24,996 nt of DNA. Origin: an uncultured Candidatus Saccharibacteria bacterium. Lineage in GTDB: Bacteria; Patescibacteriota; Saccharimonadia; Saccharimonadales; Saccharimonadaceae. Each line of letters opens with the position of its first letter. The first letter of the stretch is position 1. This document shows positions 5,829 to 13,356 of the stretch, in pieces. The DNA lies in NCBI GenBank assembly GCA_949063825.1, contig CARSRA010000011.1, forward strand, positions 1 through 24,996. Direction: 5' to 3'. Position numbers and translations under genes: made by a program. A model generated the notes under the pieces. That model had not been told where the DNA came from and did no database searches. It saw only the letters and a list, made by a program, of their open reading frames with translations.

Positions 5829-5849
5829 TATCTTCTTGATCTGTCTGAT

Positions 5850-7199
5850 TTAGCAACTAGTAGCCGGGAGGGGGAATTTTAGAGCGAGCTCACGTACTTC
5901 GGTGCGAATTTGGGCAAGACTATCTTCATACGGAACAAGTAATGCCTCATCGCCGGTTTCTTCTGGCTGCTGTTCGTGCGCCTGTGAGCAAATTTCGGCT
6001 ACCTGCTTCATCCAATTTGCAACGGTTTTCATTTCGGCTTCACCTAGACCGCGCGTGGTCATAGCTGGTGTACCGAGACGTACTCCAGAAGGCCTAAATG
6101 CACCGCCCTTATCGCTTGGTAGAGCATTGGCGTTCAATGTTAGACCGACTTTGTCGAGCGCGACTTCATAAGTTTTACCATCGATCCCGAAGCTGTCTTT
6201 GACATTGACAAGAATGAGGTGGTTTTCGGTGCCGTCGCCCTGTAAAATAAAGCCGCCTGTTGCTAGTTCGCGAGCAAGAGTTTTGGCGTTTTTTACGATA
6301 TTTTGAGCGTAAGTTTTGAATTCAGGCCGTAAGTCTTCCCCGAAAGCAACGGCTTTAGCGGCAATGACATGCTCAAGTGGCCCACCCTGAGTGCCAGGGA
6401 AGACGGCGCGGTCAATGAGGGTTGGTAGATTTTCAATCGTATGATCGACTTTATGCAGGGGGTTGCTGACTTTACCCTGGGAGAGGATTAGCCCTCCACG
6501 CGGACCGCGCAAAGTCTTGTGCGTAGTGGTGGTCATAACGTTAAAACCGAATCCGAGCGGGTTTGGGTGTGCTCCGCCAGCGATCAAGCCGGCGACATGA
6601 GCCATATCGGCCATCAGGATGGTTTCCTCGGGATTGTCGAGTACGCGATCAGCAATCTCACGTACACGCTGAAAGTCAGGAATTTTCATAAAGGCTGAAT
6701 ATCCGACTAGGATCAGTTTTGGCTGGTGTTCTTTTGCTAATCGTTCAAGATCTGAATAGTCGATATCTCCATTATCATCGACGCCATAACCGATAAAATT
6801 GTAGATTTTTGCGCTCCTAGTCACTGGTGAACCATGAGTAAGGTGACCGCCGGCGGGTAGGGACATTGCGAGAATCGTATCACCAGGCTTGCACCAAGCA
6901 AAATATACCGCTTCGTTGGCATTTGCGCCTGAATGTGGTTGGACATTGGCATGGTCGGCCTGGAAGAGCTGTCGGGCCCGCTCGATGGCTAGGCGCTCGA
7001 TTCTATCAATATTCTGATTGCCACCATAGTAGCGTTTGCCAGGGTAGCCTTCGCTATATTTATTAGTTAAGACCGAGCCCATTGCCCTGAGCACGTCTCC
7101 TGAAACGTAATTTTCGCTTGGAATCAGCTCAAGGCCTTCGCTTTGGCGAATAATTTCATCATCAATGATCTGGAAAATTTCATCTTTTGAACTTTGCAT
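5850..7199 (-). CDS. glyA: Serine hydroxymethyltransferase
   Basis: 449 residues. A PLP enzyme that interconverts serine and glycine while loading tetrahydrofolate with a one-carbon unit; cytosolic. Visible family marks are LIPSENYVS (25-33), NKYSEGYPGKRYYGG (46-60), ADMAHVAGLIAGG (197-209) and the PLP site TTTTHKTLRGPRGG with Lys228. It is slightly longer than the usual ~415-420 residues because of a C-terminal extension. The start ATG (7197-7199) is preceded by AAGGAG. It is transcribed towards the DUF2726 gene, with only 21 bases between the two stops and no clear terminator. Its promoter at 7271-7298 is back-to-back with that of infB. Such a cofactor-dependent enzyme is a retained metabolic function in a reduced genome. 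Confidence 0.97.
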   Translation of the reverse strand: MQSSKDEIFQIIDDEIIRQSEGLELIPSENYVSGDVLRAMGSVLTNKYSEGYPGKRYYGGNQNIDRIERLAIERARQLFQADHANVQPHSGANANEAVYFAWCKPGDTILAMSLPAGGHLTHGSPVTRSAKIYNFIGYGVDDNGDIDYSDLERLAKEHQPKLILVGYSAFMKIPDFQRVREIADRVLDNPEETILMADMAHVAGLIAGGAHPNPLGFGFNVMTTTTHKTLRGPRGGLILSQGKVSNPLHKVDHTIENLPTLIDRAVFPGTQGGPLEHVIAAKAVAFGEDLRPEFKTYAQNIVKNAKTLARELATGGFILQGDGTENHLILVNVKDSFGIDGKTYEVALDKVGLTLNANALPSDKGGAFRPSGVRLGTPAMTTRGLGEAEMKTVANWMKQVAEICSQAHEQQPEETGDEALLVPYEDSLAQIRTEVRELALKFPLPATSC

Positions 7200-7270
7200 A
7201 AAACTCCTTATTTTAGCTTAAATTTGCCCAAAAAATGAAAAATTAGTCCATAACTACCTCCGTTTGGTTC

Positions 7271-7298
7271 ATTATAGCAATTAGTTTTATTTTTGTAA
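7271..7298 (-). promoter_or_regulatory. Promoter of glyA
   Basis: On the minus strand: TTACAA (7293-7298), 16-base spacer, extended -10 TGCTATAAT (hexamer 7271-7276). Confidence 0.75.
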
Positions 7299-7301
7299 GC
7301 C

Positions 7302-7330
7302 TCGACATTATATGAAGCCCGTGATACAAT
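7302..7330 (+). promoter_or_regulatory. Promoter of infB, divergent from glyA
   Basis: TCGACA 7302-7307, 17-base spacer, TGATACAAT with TACAAT 7325-7330. Expected leader ~30 bases with AAAAGGAG before ATG 7367. Confidence 0.8.
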
Positions 7331-7366
7331 AAAAGGTATTGTGTAATACTAAGAAAAGGAGCTAGC

Positions 7367-9160
7367 ATGGACAAGGCCACAGGAGATGATGCCGAAAAAG
7401 TGATTAAGATTGCTGGCTCAATTACGGTTGACGAGTTAGCGAGCGCATTGGGCCTCAGCGTCACAGCGTTAATCGGGGGATTATTTAAAAATGGAATCGT
7501 AGCGACTATCAATCAGCGATTAGATTTTGAGACTGCTGAAATCATGATTGGTGAGCTCGGGATTGAGAATGTGCGTCTCGAACGCAAAAATACCGCTACT
7601 AAGACTAGTGATAGTTTCCGTACGGAGCTGAGCGACCACGCGAAGTCACGCCCGCCAGTAGTGGCGATGATGGGACATGTTGATCATGGTAAGACTAGCT
7701 TACTAGACAAGCTGTTAGATAAGAAAACCGCAGAAAAAGAGGCGGGGGGGATCACTCAGCATATTTCCGCCTATCAGCTTGAGCATGATAAACGTAAGAT
7801 TACTTTTCTTGATACTCCAGGTCACGAAGCGTTTGCGGCTATTCGTCAGCATGGCGCGATGTTGACTGATATTGTGGTGATTGTAGTGGCGGCCGATGAT
7901 GGTGTTAAGCCACAGACGGTAGAGGCGATTAAGTTTGCGCAGGATGCCAATGCAAAGATTATCGTGGCGATTAACAAAATCGACCGTGAGGGGGCGGATG
8001 TTCCTCGAACGATGGCTGACCTCTCGACGCACGGTCTCCAGCCAGAGGAATGGGGGGGTGATATTATTATGGTGCCAGTTTCGGCCAAAACTGGCGAAAA
8101 TCTTGAGAAACTACTTGATAGCATCTTGTTGATTGCGGATGTCGAAGAGCTAAAAGCTGATGTCGATATCCCGGCCGAAGGGCTAGTGATTGAGAGTCAT
8201 ATGGAGACAGGTAAAGGCTCAGTAGTAAATTTGTTGGTGACTGGTGGCGAATTAAAGGTTGGTGAGTTCATCCAAGCGGGTAATACTTACGCAAAGATCC
8301 GCACCATGTTGAATTTTCGTGGTCAGCCGAAGGGGAAAGCTGGTCCTTCTACTCCAGTAACAGTGACTGGATTCAAAGATTTGCCGAGCTTCGGTGATCG
8401 TTTTATTGAGTATCCAGATGAGAAATCAGCTCGACGAGCATCAGTTTTGAATGCTGAAGCTGAGGCAAATGCGATGGCAAGCGCAAATGTCACTAGTACC
8501 GATCTTTTGAGGATGATGAATTCAGCCGATAATTCCAAGGTATTCAACGTGATCGTAAAAGGTGACGTGCTAGGCTCGGTGACGAGCGTCGTAGATAGCC
8601 TTAAGATGATCGACACTAAGGGTGAAGTAACGCTCAATATCGTAGCTACCGGTGTAGGTGATATTACTGAAAATGATGTTTATATGGCGGCTGGTGATGA
8701 TCGGGCGGTGATCTACGGTTTTAATGTCAATGTACCGACCAATATTGCTAAAATGGCAGCGCGTGATGATGTGCCGATTCGTAATTATAAAGTAATCTAT
8801 GAGCTGCTCGATAATGCAAAAGAGTCGATGGAAGATCTGCTTGATGCAGAGATAATTGAAGAAGAGCTTGGCGTAATGAAAGTGATGGGAGTGTTCAGGA
8901 CCACAAAGAATGAGATTATCGCCGGTGGGGAAGTGACTGATGGGAAGGTCGTACCTGGGGCGCTCGCGCGTATTGTTCATGGCAAGCAAGCAGTATCGGA
9001 AACAGAGGTTGCTAGCGTACAAAGGGAAAAGATCGAAGCGAAAGAATTGATTGCTGGTGAAGTCGGCGGTCTAGCACTCAAAACCGAAAAGAAGACCGCA
9101 CTTGAGGTGGGTGATAAGTTGGAGTTCTTTGAGCGTAAAGAGGTGAAGAAAAAGCTCTAA
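7367..9160 (+). CDS. infB: Translation initiation factor IF-2 (short form)
   Basis: 597 residues. The GTPase places initiator fMet-tRNA on the 30S subunit and promotes 50S joining. An IF2_N-like domain spans ~14-66. The G domain has G1 GHVDHGKT (103-110), G3 DTPGH (149-153) and G4 NKID (203-206), followed by a SAK-type G5. Domain II and the C-terminal IF2 domains (ILVNVIVKGDVLGS-like motif around NVIVKGDVLGSV) follow. The long charged N-terminal extension of E. coli IF-2 (890 residues) is missing, as is common in small genomes. The start is ATG 7367 with AAGGAG 8 bases upstream. It appears monocistronic: a weak hairpin lies at 9186-9199 and a new promoter at 9273. Confidence 0.97.
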   Translation: MDKATGDDAEKVIKIAGSITVDELASALGLSVTALIGGLFKNGIVATINQRLDFETAEIMIGELGIENVRLERKNTATKTSDSFRTELSDHAKSRPPVVAMMGHVDHGKTSLLDKLLDKKTAEKEAGGITQHISAYQLEHDKRKITFLDTPGHEAFAAIRQHGAMLTDIVVIVVAADDGVKPQTVEAIKFAQDANAKIIVAINKIDREGADVPRTMADLSTHGLQPEEWGGDIIMVPVSAKTGENLEKLLDSILLIADVEELKADVDIPAEGLVIESHMETGKGSVVNLLVTGGELKVGEFIQAGNTYAKIRTMLNFRGQPKGKAGPSTPVTVTGFKDLPSFGDRFIEYPDEKSARRASVLNAEAEANAMASANVTSTDLLRMMNSADNSKVFNVIVKGDVLGSVTSVVDSLKMIDTKGEVTLNIVATGVGDITENDVYMAAGDDRAVIYGFNVNVPTNIAKMAARDDVPIRNYKVIYELLDNAKESMEDLLDAEIIEEELGVMKVMGVFRTTKNEIIAGGEVTDGKVVPGALARIVHGKQAVSETEVASVQREKIEAKELIAGEVGGLALKTEKKTALEVGDKLEFFERKEVKKKL

Positions 9161-9184
9161 AAAAGACCTGGGGCATAGGGATTT

Positions 9185-9210
9185 AGCATTGGTAAATGCC
9201 GAATTTTATA
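9185..9210 (+). terminator. Weak possible terminator after infB
   Basis: Hairpin GCATT (9186-9190) / AATGC (9195-9199) with a GGTA loop, followed by AATTTTAT. The stem is short, so this call is uncertain. Confidence 0.35.
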
Positions 9211-9272
9211 GCCATATCTTCTAATTATACCACATATTTTATAAAAAATCAATAGAAAAGCTGAAAAAGTAC

Positions 9273-9301
9273 TTGTTTTTCCTAAACATAAGCTGTATAA
9301 T
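9273..9301 (+). promoter_or_regulatory. Promoter of the Pro/Ala-rich membrane protein gene
   Basis: TTGTTT 9273-9278, 17-base spacer, TGTATAAT with TATAAT 9296-9301. Confidence 0.8.
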
Positions 9302-9355
9302 GGAGTGCAAAGTACATAAAATAACAACTGGCATAAAAAGGAAAGGGTGGCACCA

Positions 9356-10579
9356 ATGAATCCAGCAGACAATAATTCGAACATAAATCCGAGTACGGGG
9401 GACTCTGGTGGTTTTGGCTCGACGCCAAGTGCTGGTGGGCCGAGTGGTTTTTCGGTTGGTGATACGATGGGGGGTATCGGCGGAAGTCAGGCGACTAGCG
9501 CTAAGCCGGGTACTGATTCTCCAGATGCAGCGTCTAGCAATGATGCTATGACGATGGATTCAGCTCAAGAGGCGCCATTTGTGCCAGCCGCGCCAGCTCC
9601 AGGATCGATCGGGAGTGTGACTTCCGGTCCAGCTGTGCCGAATTTGGCGGCTGCAGTCGCTCCGACTGGTGCTGACGGAAGTGCAGCTTTTGCGCCAGTA
9701 AACGATATGAATTCAACTATAACACCAGCTGGTGATAACAATCTAGTTGCTCAGGCGGCTAGCGAAACGCCGACGATGAATACGGCCTTTAATCCTTTCG
9801 CTCCGACTCCTGCCGCTAGTACTCCAGCCGTAGGCGGGGCATCTACGACTGCCGCTAATGTAGCTTTGCCAAATACCGCTATGGATCCGATGTCTATGGG
9901 GGCTCAGAATGCTGCTAATCCGCAGCCTGCGCAGGGGGCGCAGCCGACTATGCCTTCACCATTTGAGGCACATATGAATAATCTAGCTGCCAAGGGCCCG
10001 AAGCCAATGGGGAAGAATTCAAATCTGCTTACAATTATCCTGGGAGGCGTCGGGGTGATTGCGATTATTGCAGCAGTTACATTCTGCATCCTTTGGCGTC
10101 AGGCGCTGGCAAATCCGGAGATCCGTTATGTACCTACTCCGTCTGTCGGTGAACAGGGTGCTAGTACTATGACTTGTACGCGGATGTATGGTGGTAATGA
10201 AATTGGCGGCATGGACAACCTAGTCAATGCAGAAGCATCGTTGAAGTTGAACTTCCAAAATGACGAATTGCAGAGCTCGAATCTTTACACGATTTACAAT
10301 TTCGTTGATCCTGCTGCTGCCGAGGCGGCCAATGCTGGTATTTTTGCCGCTATGGTGTCGTCGATGGCGCTCAATAGCGACGGTGGTGAAGTGATCGTGA
10401 GTACTAGTTCGCAGCCGCTAGAGAGCAGGGTAGAGTACCGTGAAGATACCGATATCACACTCATGAGCAATGAACAGGCGAACGGTCGTAATCTCCCTCA
10501 AGCCGAGGACGGTTCGTTGCAGAAGAATCGTGGGGGTGTTGAAGCGTACTATACGACACACGGTTGGACTTGTAAATAG
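9356..10579 (+). CDS. Single-pass membrane protein with long Pro/Ala/Ser-rich N-terminal region
   Basis: 407 residues. Residues 1-~220 are low-complexity (Ala, Pro, Ser, Thr, Gly, Asn), without a signal peptide. One TM segment lies at about 224-247. The remaining ~155 residues should face outside (type II topology) and hold only two cysteines, C274 (TMTCTR) and C406 (WTCK), which could form a disulfide joining both ends of the domain. I recognise no family; the disordered cytoplasmic arm plus outer domain suggests a cell-envelope role. ATG 9356 fits the ribosome-binding site (AGGAAAGGG) better than GTG 9347 in the same frame. It has its own promoter and a strong shared terminator, so it forms a single-gene unit between infB and the convergent methyltransferase. 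Confidence 0.7.
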   Translation: MNPADNNSNINPSTGDSGGFGSTPSAGGPSGFSVGDTMGGIGGSQATSAKPGTDSPDAASSNDAMTMDSAQEAPFVPAAPAPGSIGSVTSGPAVPNLAAAVAPTGADGSAAFAPVNDMNSTITPAGDNNLVAQAASETPTMNTAFNPFAPTPAASTPAVGGASTTAANVALPNTAMDPMSMGAQNAANPQPAQGAQPTMPSPFEAHMNNLAAKGPKPMGKNSNLLTIILGGVGVIAIIAAVTFCILWRQALANPEIRYVPTPSVGEQGASTMTCTRMYGGNEIGGMDNLVNAEASLKLNFQNDELQSSNLYTIYNFVDPAAAEAANAGIFAAMVSSMALNSDGGEVIVSTSSQPLESRVEYREDTDITLMSNEQANGRNLPQAEDGSLQKNRGGVEAYYTTHGWTCK

Positions 10580-10602
10580 AATTACATATCAAAGTTAACG
10601 AA

Positions 10603-10635
10603 TAATTACCTCGGAGAGATACTCCGAGGTAATTA
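10603..10635. terminator. Bidirectional terminator between convergent genes
   Basis: Perfect 14-base stem TAATTACCTCGGAG (10603-10616) / CTCCGAGGTAATTA (10622-10635) with a 5-base loop AGATA. It lies between the membrane-protein gene and the minus-strand methyltransferase gene and can serve both. Confidence 0.9.
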
Positions 10636-10664
10636 CTTTGGCGTGATTTTTGAATTAAAGTAGA

Positions 10665-11435
10665 TTACTTTACTAAGCGATAATAGACCGATGGCGCAAA
10701 ACGAACCGGCGCCAAGGCTTTTTGGGCGACTTTTTCCATGTTCACAAGATTTTTAGTGCCGAACAACTTTTTTAATTTTGCACTACGGAAATTCGATACT
10801 GATAATACTGTGTCAATCTTGAATCCAGACTCTTTAAAAATAGACTCAATGTATTTGGGATGATAATTGTAGAAGCCATCCGTATTGAGCTCTTTTAGGT
10901 GGGCTGGCTCTAGGTTAAATGGGTTAATCTCAGATTTTTTAGTCCAGTAGCGCCACATTTTAGGTAGGGTGCGTTTGTTAGCTACCTCAATTACGGCGAC
11001 GCCACCCGGGGCGAGTATTCGATAGAGTTCGTCAGAAACTTTTTGCATATCTTTGAAATGATGCGTGGCGCGAACCATCATCAGGGCATCGAAACTATTA
11101 TCATGGAAGGGTAAGCTGTAGATATCTCCAGCTTTAGTTTTGATCTTGTCTCCATAGAGGTCTTTAGCTTGTTTTAGCTCGGTCTTGGAGTAATCAAAAA
11201 GTGTGGATTCCTTGGCGCGAGGTAAGTATTCGTCGGCTAAACGACCGTAACCGCCAGCAATATCAACGAATTTATTAATCTCTAGTGGCAACAGACGACG
11301 AATAGCTAGTCGATCGGCCATATCTTCGTATTTACGGTCAGCATCTTCCCAAAAGATCTTTTTGTAATCATAGCCATTATAGTCAGCTACTACGATATTA
11401 TCGGTAGTAGTTTTCGCAGTTTTCTTGTTAGTCAT
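10665..11435 (-). CDS. Class I SAM-dependent methyltransferase
   Basis: 256 residues. Motif I VDIAGGYGRLAD (~57-68) is the SAM-binding glycine loop. An acidic residue in LFDYSK ends strand 2, AGDIYSLPF precedes FDALMMVRATHHF (motif IV region), and RILAPGGVAVIEVAN is the usual post-motif strand. This is the Methyltransf_11/25 (UbiE-like) architecture, cytosolic, with unknown acceptor. No adjacent pathway gene hints at the substrate. On the minus strand TGCTATAAT is followed by 6 bases and ATG, with no ribosome-binding site, so a leaderless mRNA is predicted. The gene ends at the bidirectional terminator at 10603-10635. Confidence 0.85.
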   Translation of the reverse strand: MTNKKTAKTTTDNIVVADYNGYDYKKIFWEDADRKYEDMADRLAIRRLLPLEINKFVDIAGGYGRLADEYLPRAKESTLFDYSKTELKQAKDLYGDKIKTKAGDIYSLPFHDNSFDALMMVRATHHFKDMQKVSDELYRILAPGGVAVIEVANKRTLPKMWRYWTKKSEINPFNLEPAHLKELNTDGFYNYHPKYIESIFKESGFKIDTVLSVSNFRSAKLKKLFGTKNLVNMEKVAQKALAPVRFAPSVYYRLVK

Positions 11436-11441
11436 ATATTG

Positions 11442-11450
11442 ATTATAGCA
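11442..11450 (-). promoter_or_regulatory. Extended -10 of the methyltransferase gene (leaderless)
   Basis: Minus-strand TGCTATAAT with the hexamer at 11442-11447, then CAATAT and ATG at 11435-11433. The 6-base gap puts the transcription start at the A of ATG. Confidence 0.75.
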
Positions 11451-11528
11451 TAGCTTGGGTAGGTAGCGAGTTGAATAATAAAATAGCTGTGGTGTATAAA
11501 AAGTAGTACGTGGAAAATTAGGGGCGTA

Positions 11529-11537
11529 TGCTATAAT
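11529..11537 (+). promoter_or_regulatory. Extended -10 promoter of tRNA-Arg
   Basis: TGCTATAAT with TATAAT at 11532-11537; no good -35 is visible. Confidence 0.7.
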
Positions 11538-11545
11538 GTAGAGGT

Positions 11546-11620
11546 GGCGCCATCGTTCAACGGATAGGACATAGACCCTCTAAGTCTACAATGCTGGTTC
11601 GATTCCAGCTGGCGCTACCA
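11546..11620 (+). tRNA. tRNA-Arg (anticodon TCT)
   Basis: Acceptor GGCGCCA (11546-11552) / TGGCGCT (11610-11616) with a G1-U72 pair, D-stem GTTC/GGAC with GG in the loop, anticodon stem TAGAC/GTCTA with loop CCTCTAA (anticodon TCT), T-stem GCTGG/CCAGC with normal TTCGATT loop, discriminator A and encoded CCA. Position 33, almost always U, is C here (loop CCTCTAA where CTTCTAA is expected). Confidence 0.92.
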
Positions 11621-11651
11621 ACCTAAAAGCTCAATACGGAGCTCTTTGGTT
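11620..11651 (+). terminator. Terminator after tRNA-Arg
   Basis: Imperfect stem AACC-T-AAA-AGCTC / GAGCT-C-TTT-GGTT around a 6-base loop, with one mismatched position (T/C); starts at the last base of the tRNA. Confidence 0.65.
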
Positions 11652-11689
11652 GGCGAGAATATTGGTTAAAAATTATACCTCAAGATTGA

Positions 11690-11911
11690 CTACTTGGAGT
11701 ACATGGCAGTCCCCTCGACTTTGCCTACACTGGCTTCTACAATTACTCTTCAGGCTCGTTGAGTGGTGAGACTACGGTCGGGTACTCCTGGTCACGTACG
11801 GCGTACTCCTCCTCGAATGCCTACGGCCTGTACTTCTCTAGCGGCAGCGTCACTCCGCAGTCTAGCGGCAATCGTGGTCTCGGTCGCCCCCTACGCTGCA
11901 CCGCGAAGTAG
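11690..11911 (+). pseudogene. Orphan C-terminal FISUMP/C-type-lectin fragment
   Basis: The frame opens after TGA 11687-11689 and ends at TAG 11909-11911. From 11708 it reads SPLDFAYTGFY, TTVGYSWSRTA and ends GRPLRCTAK, the same domain tail as at 1-272 (one codon longer near the start). There is no ATG, ribosome-binding site or N-terminal domain, so it is probably not translated as such. Differences from the other copies lie at NNY codons. It sits between a tRNA-Arg unit and the minus-strand slipin gene. The tRNA's own terminator at 11620-11651 stays intact, so the fragment is not simply a tRNA-integrated element. Confidence 0.7.
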
Positions 11912-11939
11912 GGTAGATAGTACTCTGCAGACATGTGTG
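11708..11939 (+). repeat. Variable-region cassette copy 3 (orphan)
   Basis: From AGTCCCCTCGACTTTGCC to CATGTGTG. Shares ~28 bases after the stop codon with copy 2 and the first 8 with copy 1. Confidence 0.8.
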
Positions 11940-11956
11940 AGGCATGGCTGCAGAGT
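11922..11956. repeat. Hairpin/cruciform just downstream of cassette copy 3
   Basis: ACTCTGCAG (11922-11930) pairs with CTGCAGAGT (11948-11956); inside, CATG (11932-11935) pairs with CATG (11943-11946), leaving a 7-base loop and one A/G mismatch. There is no T-run in either direction, so it is not a typical terminator. Inverted repeats in this place, just past the variable region, are known from DGR target genes. It also lies 8 bases past the end of the slipin gene. Confidence 0.75.
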
Positions 11957-11964
11957 TAAGGAGA

Positions 11965-12693
11965 CTAGTGTCTGTTATTCATATCGCTTGGCAATAAGAT
12001 TACTGTCTTTTGGGACGGATCTGCGCTAATCTTCTCAAGAGTTTGTAAGGTACGAATATTTATACCTCCTGGTGTATTGCTCAGCATTTGCGCAGCTTCA
12101 GCTACGGCAGCAGCGGCACTTTTCTCACCTTCGGCTGAAATAATCGCGGCACGACGTTCGCGTTCAGCTTCGGCCTGTTTAGCCATAGCTCGTTTCATAT
12201 CTGATGGTAATTCGATATTTTGCAATTTGACGCTTTCAATATCGATACCCCAGTTATCAACTTGCGTGTCGACAATTTCACGAATTCGCGAAGAAATTTC
12301 GTCGCGTTTGCTCAATATCTCATCAAGGTCAAAATTACCAGTCACATCTCGTAGAGCGGTTTGCGAGAAGGTCGCTGTGGCATGGCGATAATCGGCGATT
12401 TCTAGGGTAGCTTTTTTCGCATCAATAACTTTAGCATAGACTACGGCATCAACATTAACAGTTACGTTGTCGCGCGTGATGACTTCCTGCTTAGGGATAT
12501 CCATCGTAATCGTGCGAATGTCGATTTTATACATTTTATCGAGATAGGGGATAATCACGCGAAATCCTGGGTCAAGGGTGCGACTATATTTACCAAGACG
12601 TAACACTACGCCTCGTTCATATTGATTAATAATTCTAATGCCGGGGATGATTATGAGCACTAGAACGATAAATATTAAAAACAAGACTGACAT
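11965..12693 (-). CDS. SPFH/Band 7 (slipin/stomatin-like) membrane protein
   Basis: 242 residues. An N-terminal hydrophobic segment (1-19) anchors the protein. The SPFH domain covers about 23-180, with INQYERGVVLRLGKY, the PGFRVIIPYLDK motif and ITRDNVTVNVDAVVY, typical of slipins. A helical tail rich in Ala/Glu (AEAERERRAAIISAEGEK) follows, as used for ring-like oligomerisation. Family members organise membrane microdomains and are often paired with a NfeD protein; no NfeD gene is next to it. The start has AAGGAG 5 bases upstream. A 7-base inverted repeat CTCCTTA/TAAGGAG (12698-12718) includes this ribosome-binding site and spans the predicted transcription start. Confidence 0.9.
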   Translation of the reverse strand: MSVLFLIFIVLVLIIIPGIRIINQYERGVVLRLGKYSRTLDPGFRVIIPYLDKMYKIDIRTITMDIPKQEVITRDNVTVNVDAVVYAKVIDAKKATLEIADYRHATATFSQTALRDVTGNFDLDEILSKRDEISSRIREIVDTQVDNWGIDIESVKLQNIELPSDMKRAMAKQAEAERERRAAIISAEGEKSAAAAVAEAAQMLSNTPGGINIRTLQTLEKISADPSQKTVILLPSDMNNRH

Positions 12694-12697
12694 ACAA

Positions 12698-12724
12698 CTC
12701 CTTAGTTACTTTAAGGAGATTATA
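12698..12724 (-). promoter_or_regulatory. -10 and inverted repeat before the slipin gene
   Basis: Minus-strand TGATATAAT (hexamer 12719-12724) is followed at once by CTCCTTA-AAGTAAC-TAAGGAG (12718 to 12698). The repeat could be an operator, or could mask the ribosome-binding site if transcription starts at its first bases. Confidence 0.5.
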
Positions 12725-12746
12725 TCACGATATGGGCGGGGTCGGG

Positions 12747-13265
12747 CTAGTTTTCTTGGGTTGGAGTGTTAGAAGTGAACCAGTCGGAATTTTTGATCGC
12801 CGGGCCTTGGCAGGAGAGCATAAAGGTGACTTCGTAATCTCGAGGACCATAAGGCTCCTTCGGGAAGAAGCGTATTGAGGTCATATTTGTATCGCAACGG
12901 ACGTAATCGTTAGATATTTTTTGAATGTACTCGCCAGTTTTGGTTTTGTCATAAACGAGTAATTGACGTAAGCGTGCAATGGGTAGACCTACCTGTTGAT
13001 AATCGGAGAGTACAGCGGAAGGATTGTCGATCTGCTTACCAAGTACATATGGGTAAAGATATTCAATATAGTAATCGTCAGCTAAGTTCTCGAGAGCGGT
13101 CTTGGCGTCACGCGCCGGATCAAAAGCAGCGTCAGCACATAAGCTCACCGTGATACAAACCATACAAGCTACAATAATCCCTAACATCGCTCGCTCAAAC
13201 CAAGTTAATGGTATGGGTTGATGTGTGGAATGCTTCTTAGCTAATTTAAATTTCTTTTTTACCAT
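12747..13265 (-). CDS. Single-pass membrane protein of unknown function
   Basis: 172 residues. Lys-rich N-terminus, one TM segment (about 24-45), then a ~125-residue domain that should be outside, with two cysteines (CDTNM and LSCQG) that could pair. I recognise no family. The cysteine-bearing, N-terminally anchored layout resembles small envelope proteins common in this phylum. The ATG is at 13263-13265. A minus-strand TGCTACAAT (hexamer 13276-13281) lies 10 bases upstream with AAAGG between, giving a 5' leader of only a few bases. It is followed by the slipin gene on the same strand, which has its own promoter. Confidence 0.65.
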   Translation of the reverse strand: MVKKKFKLAKKHSTHQPIPLTWFERAMLGIIVACMVCITVSLCADAAFDPARDAKTALENLADDYYIEYLYPYVLGKQIDNPSAVLSDYQQVGLPIARLRQLLVYDKTKTGEYIQKISNDYVRCDTNMTSIRFFPKEPYGPRDYEVTFMLSCQGPAIKNSDWFTSNTPTQEN

Positions 13266-13275
13266 AACCTTTTTT

Positions 13276-13284
13276 ATTGTAGCA
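13276..13284 (-). promoter_or_regulatory. Extended -10 of the small membrane protein gene
   Basis: Minus-strand TGCTACAAT; hexamer 13276-13281, 10 bases before ATG. The mRNA would have almost no leader. Confidence 0.65.
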
Positions 13285-13339
13285 TAATATACATTGACAT
13301 TAAAGATTAATTAATAAGCTAGTAATAGAGATAATTATA

Positions 13340-13348
13340 TGCTAAAAT
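13340..13348 (+). promoter_or_regulatory. Extended -10 of pyk (leaderless)
   Basis: TGCTAAAAT with TAAAAT at 13343-13348, 8 bases before ATG 13357. There is no ribosome-binding site between. Confidence 0.6.
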
Positions 13349-13356
13349 AATTCAAT

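Noticed and set aside
11620..11700. tRNA-Arg as attachment site of an integrated element carrying cassette 3
   Set aside because: I found no repeat of the tRNA 3' end downstream, and the tRNA terminator is intact before the cassette.
11763..12029. 88-codon plus-strand frame
   Set aside because: Out-of-frame reading of cassette 3 that runs into the slipin gene on the other strand.
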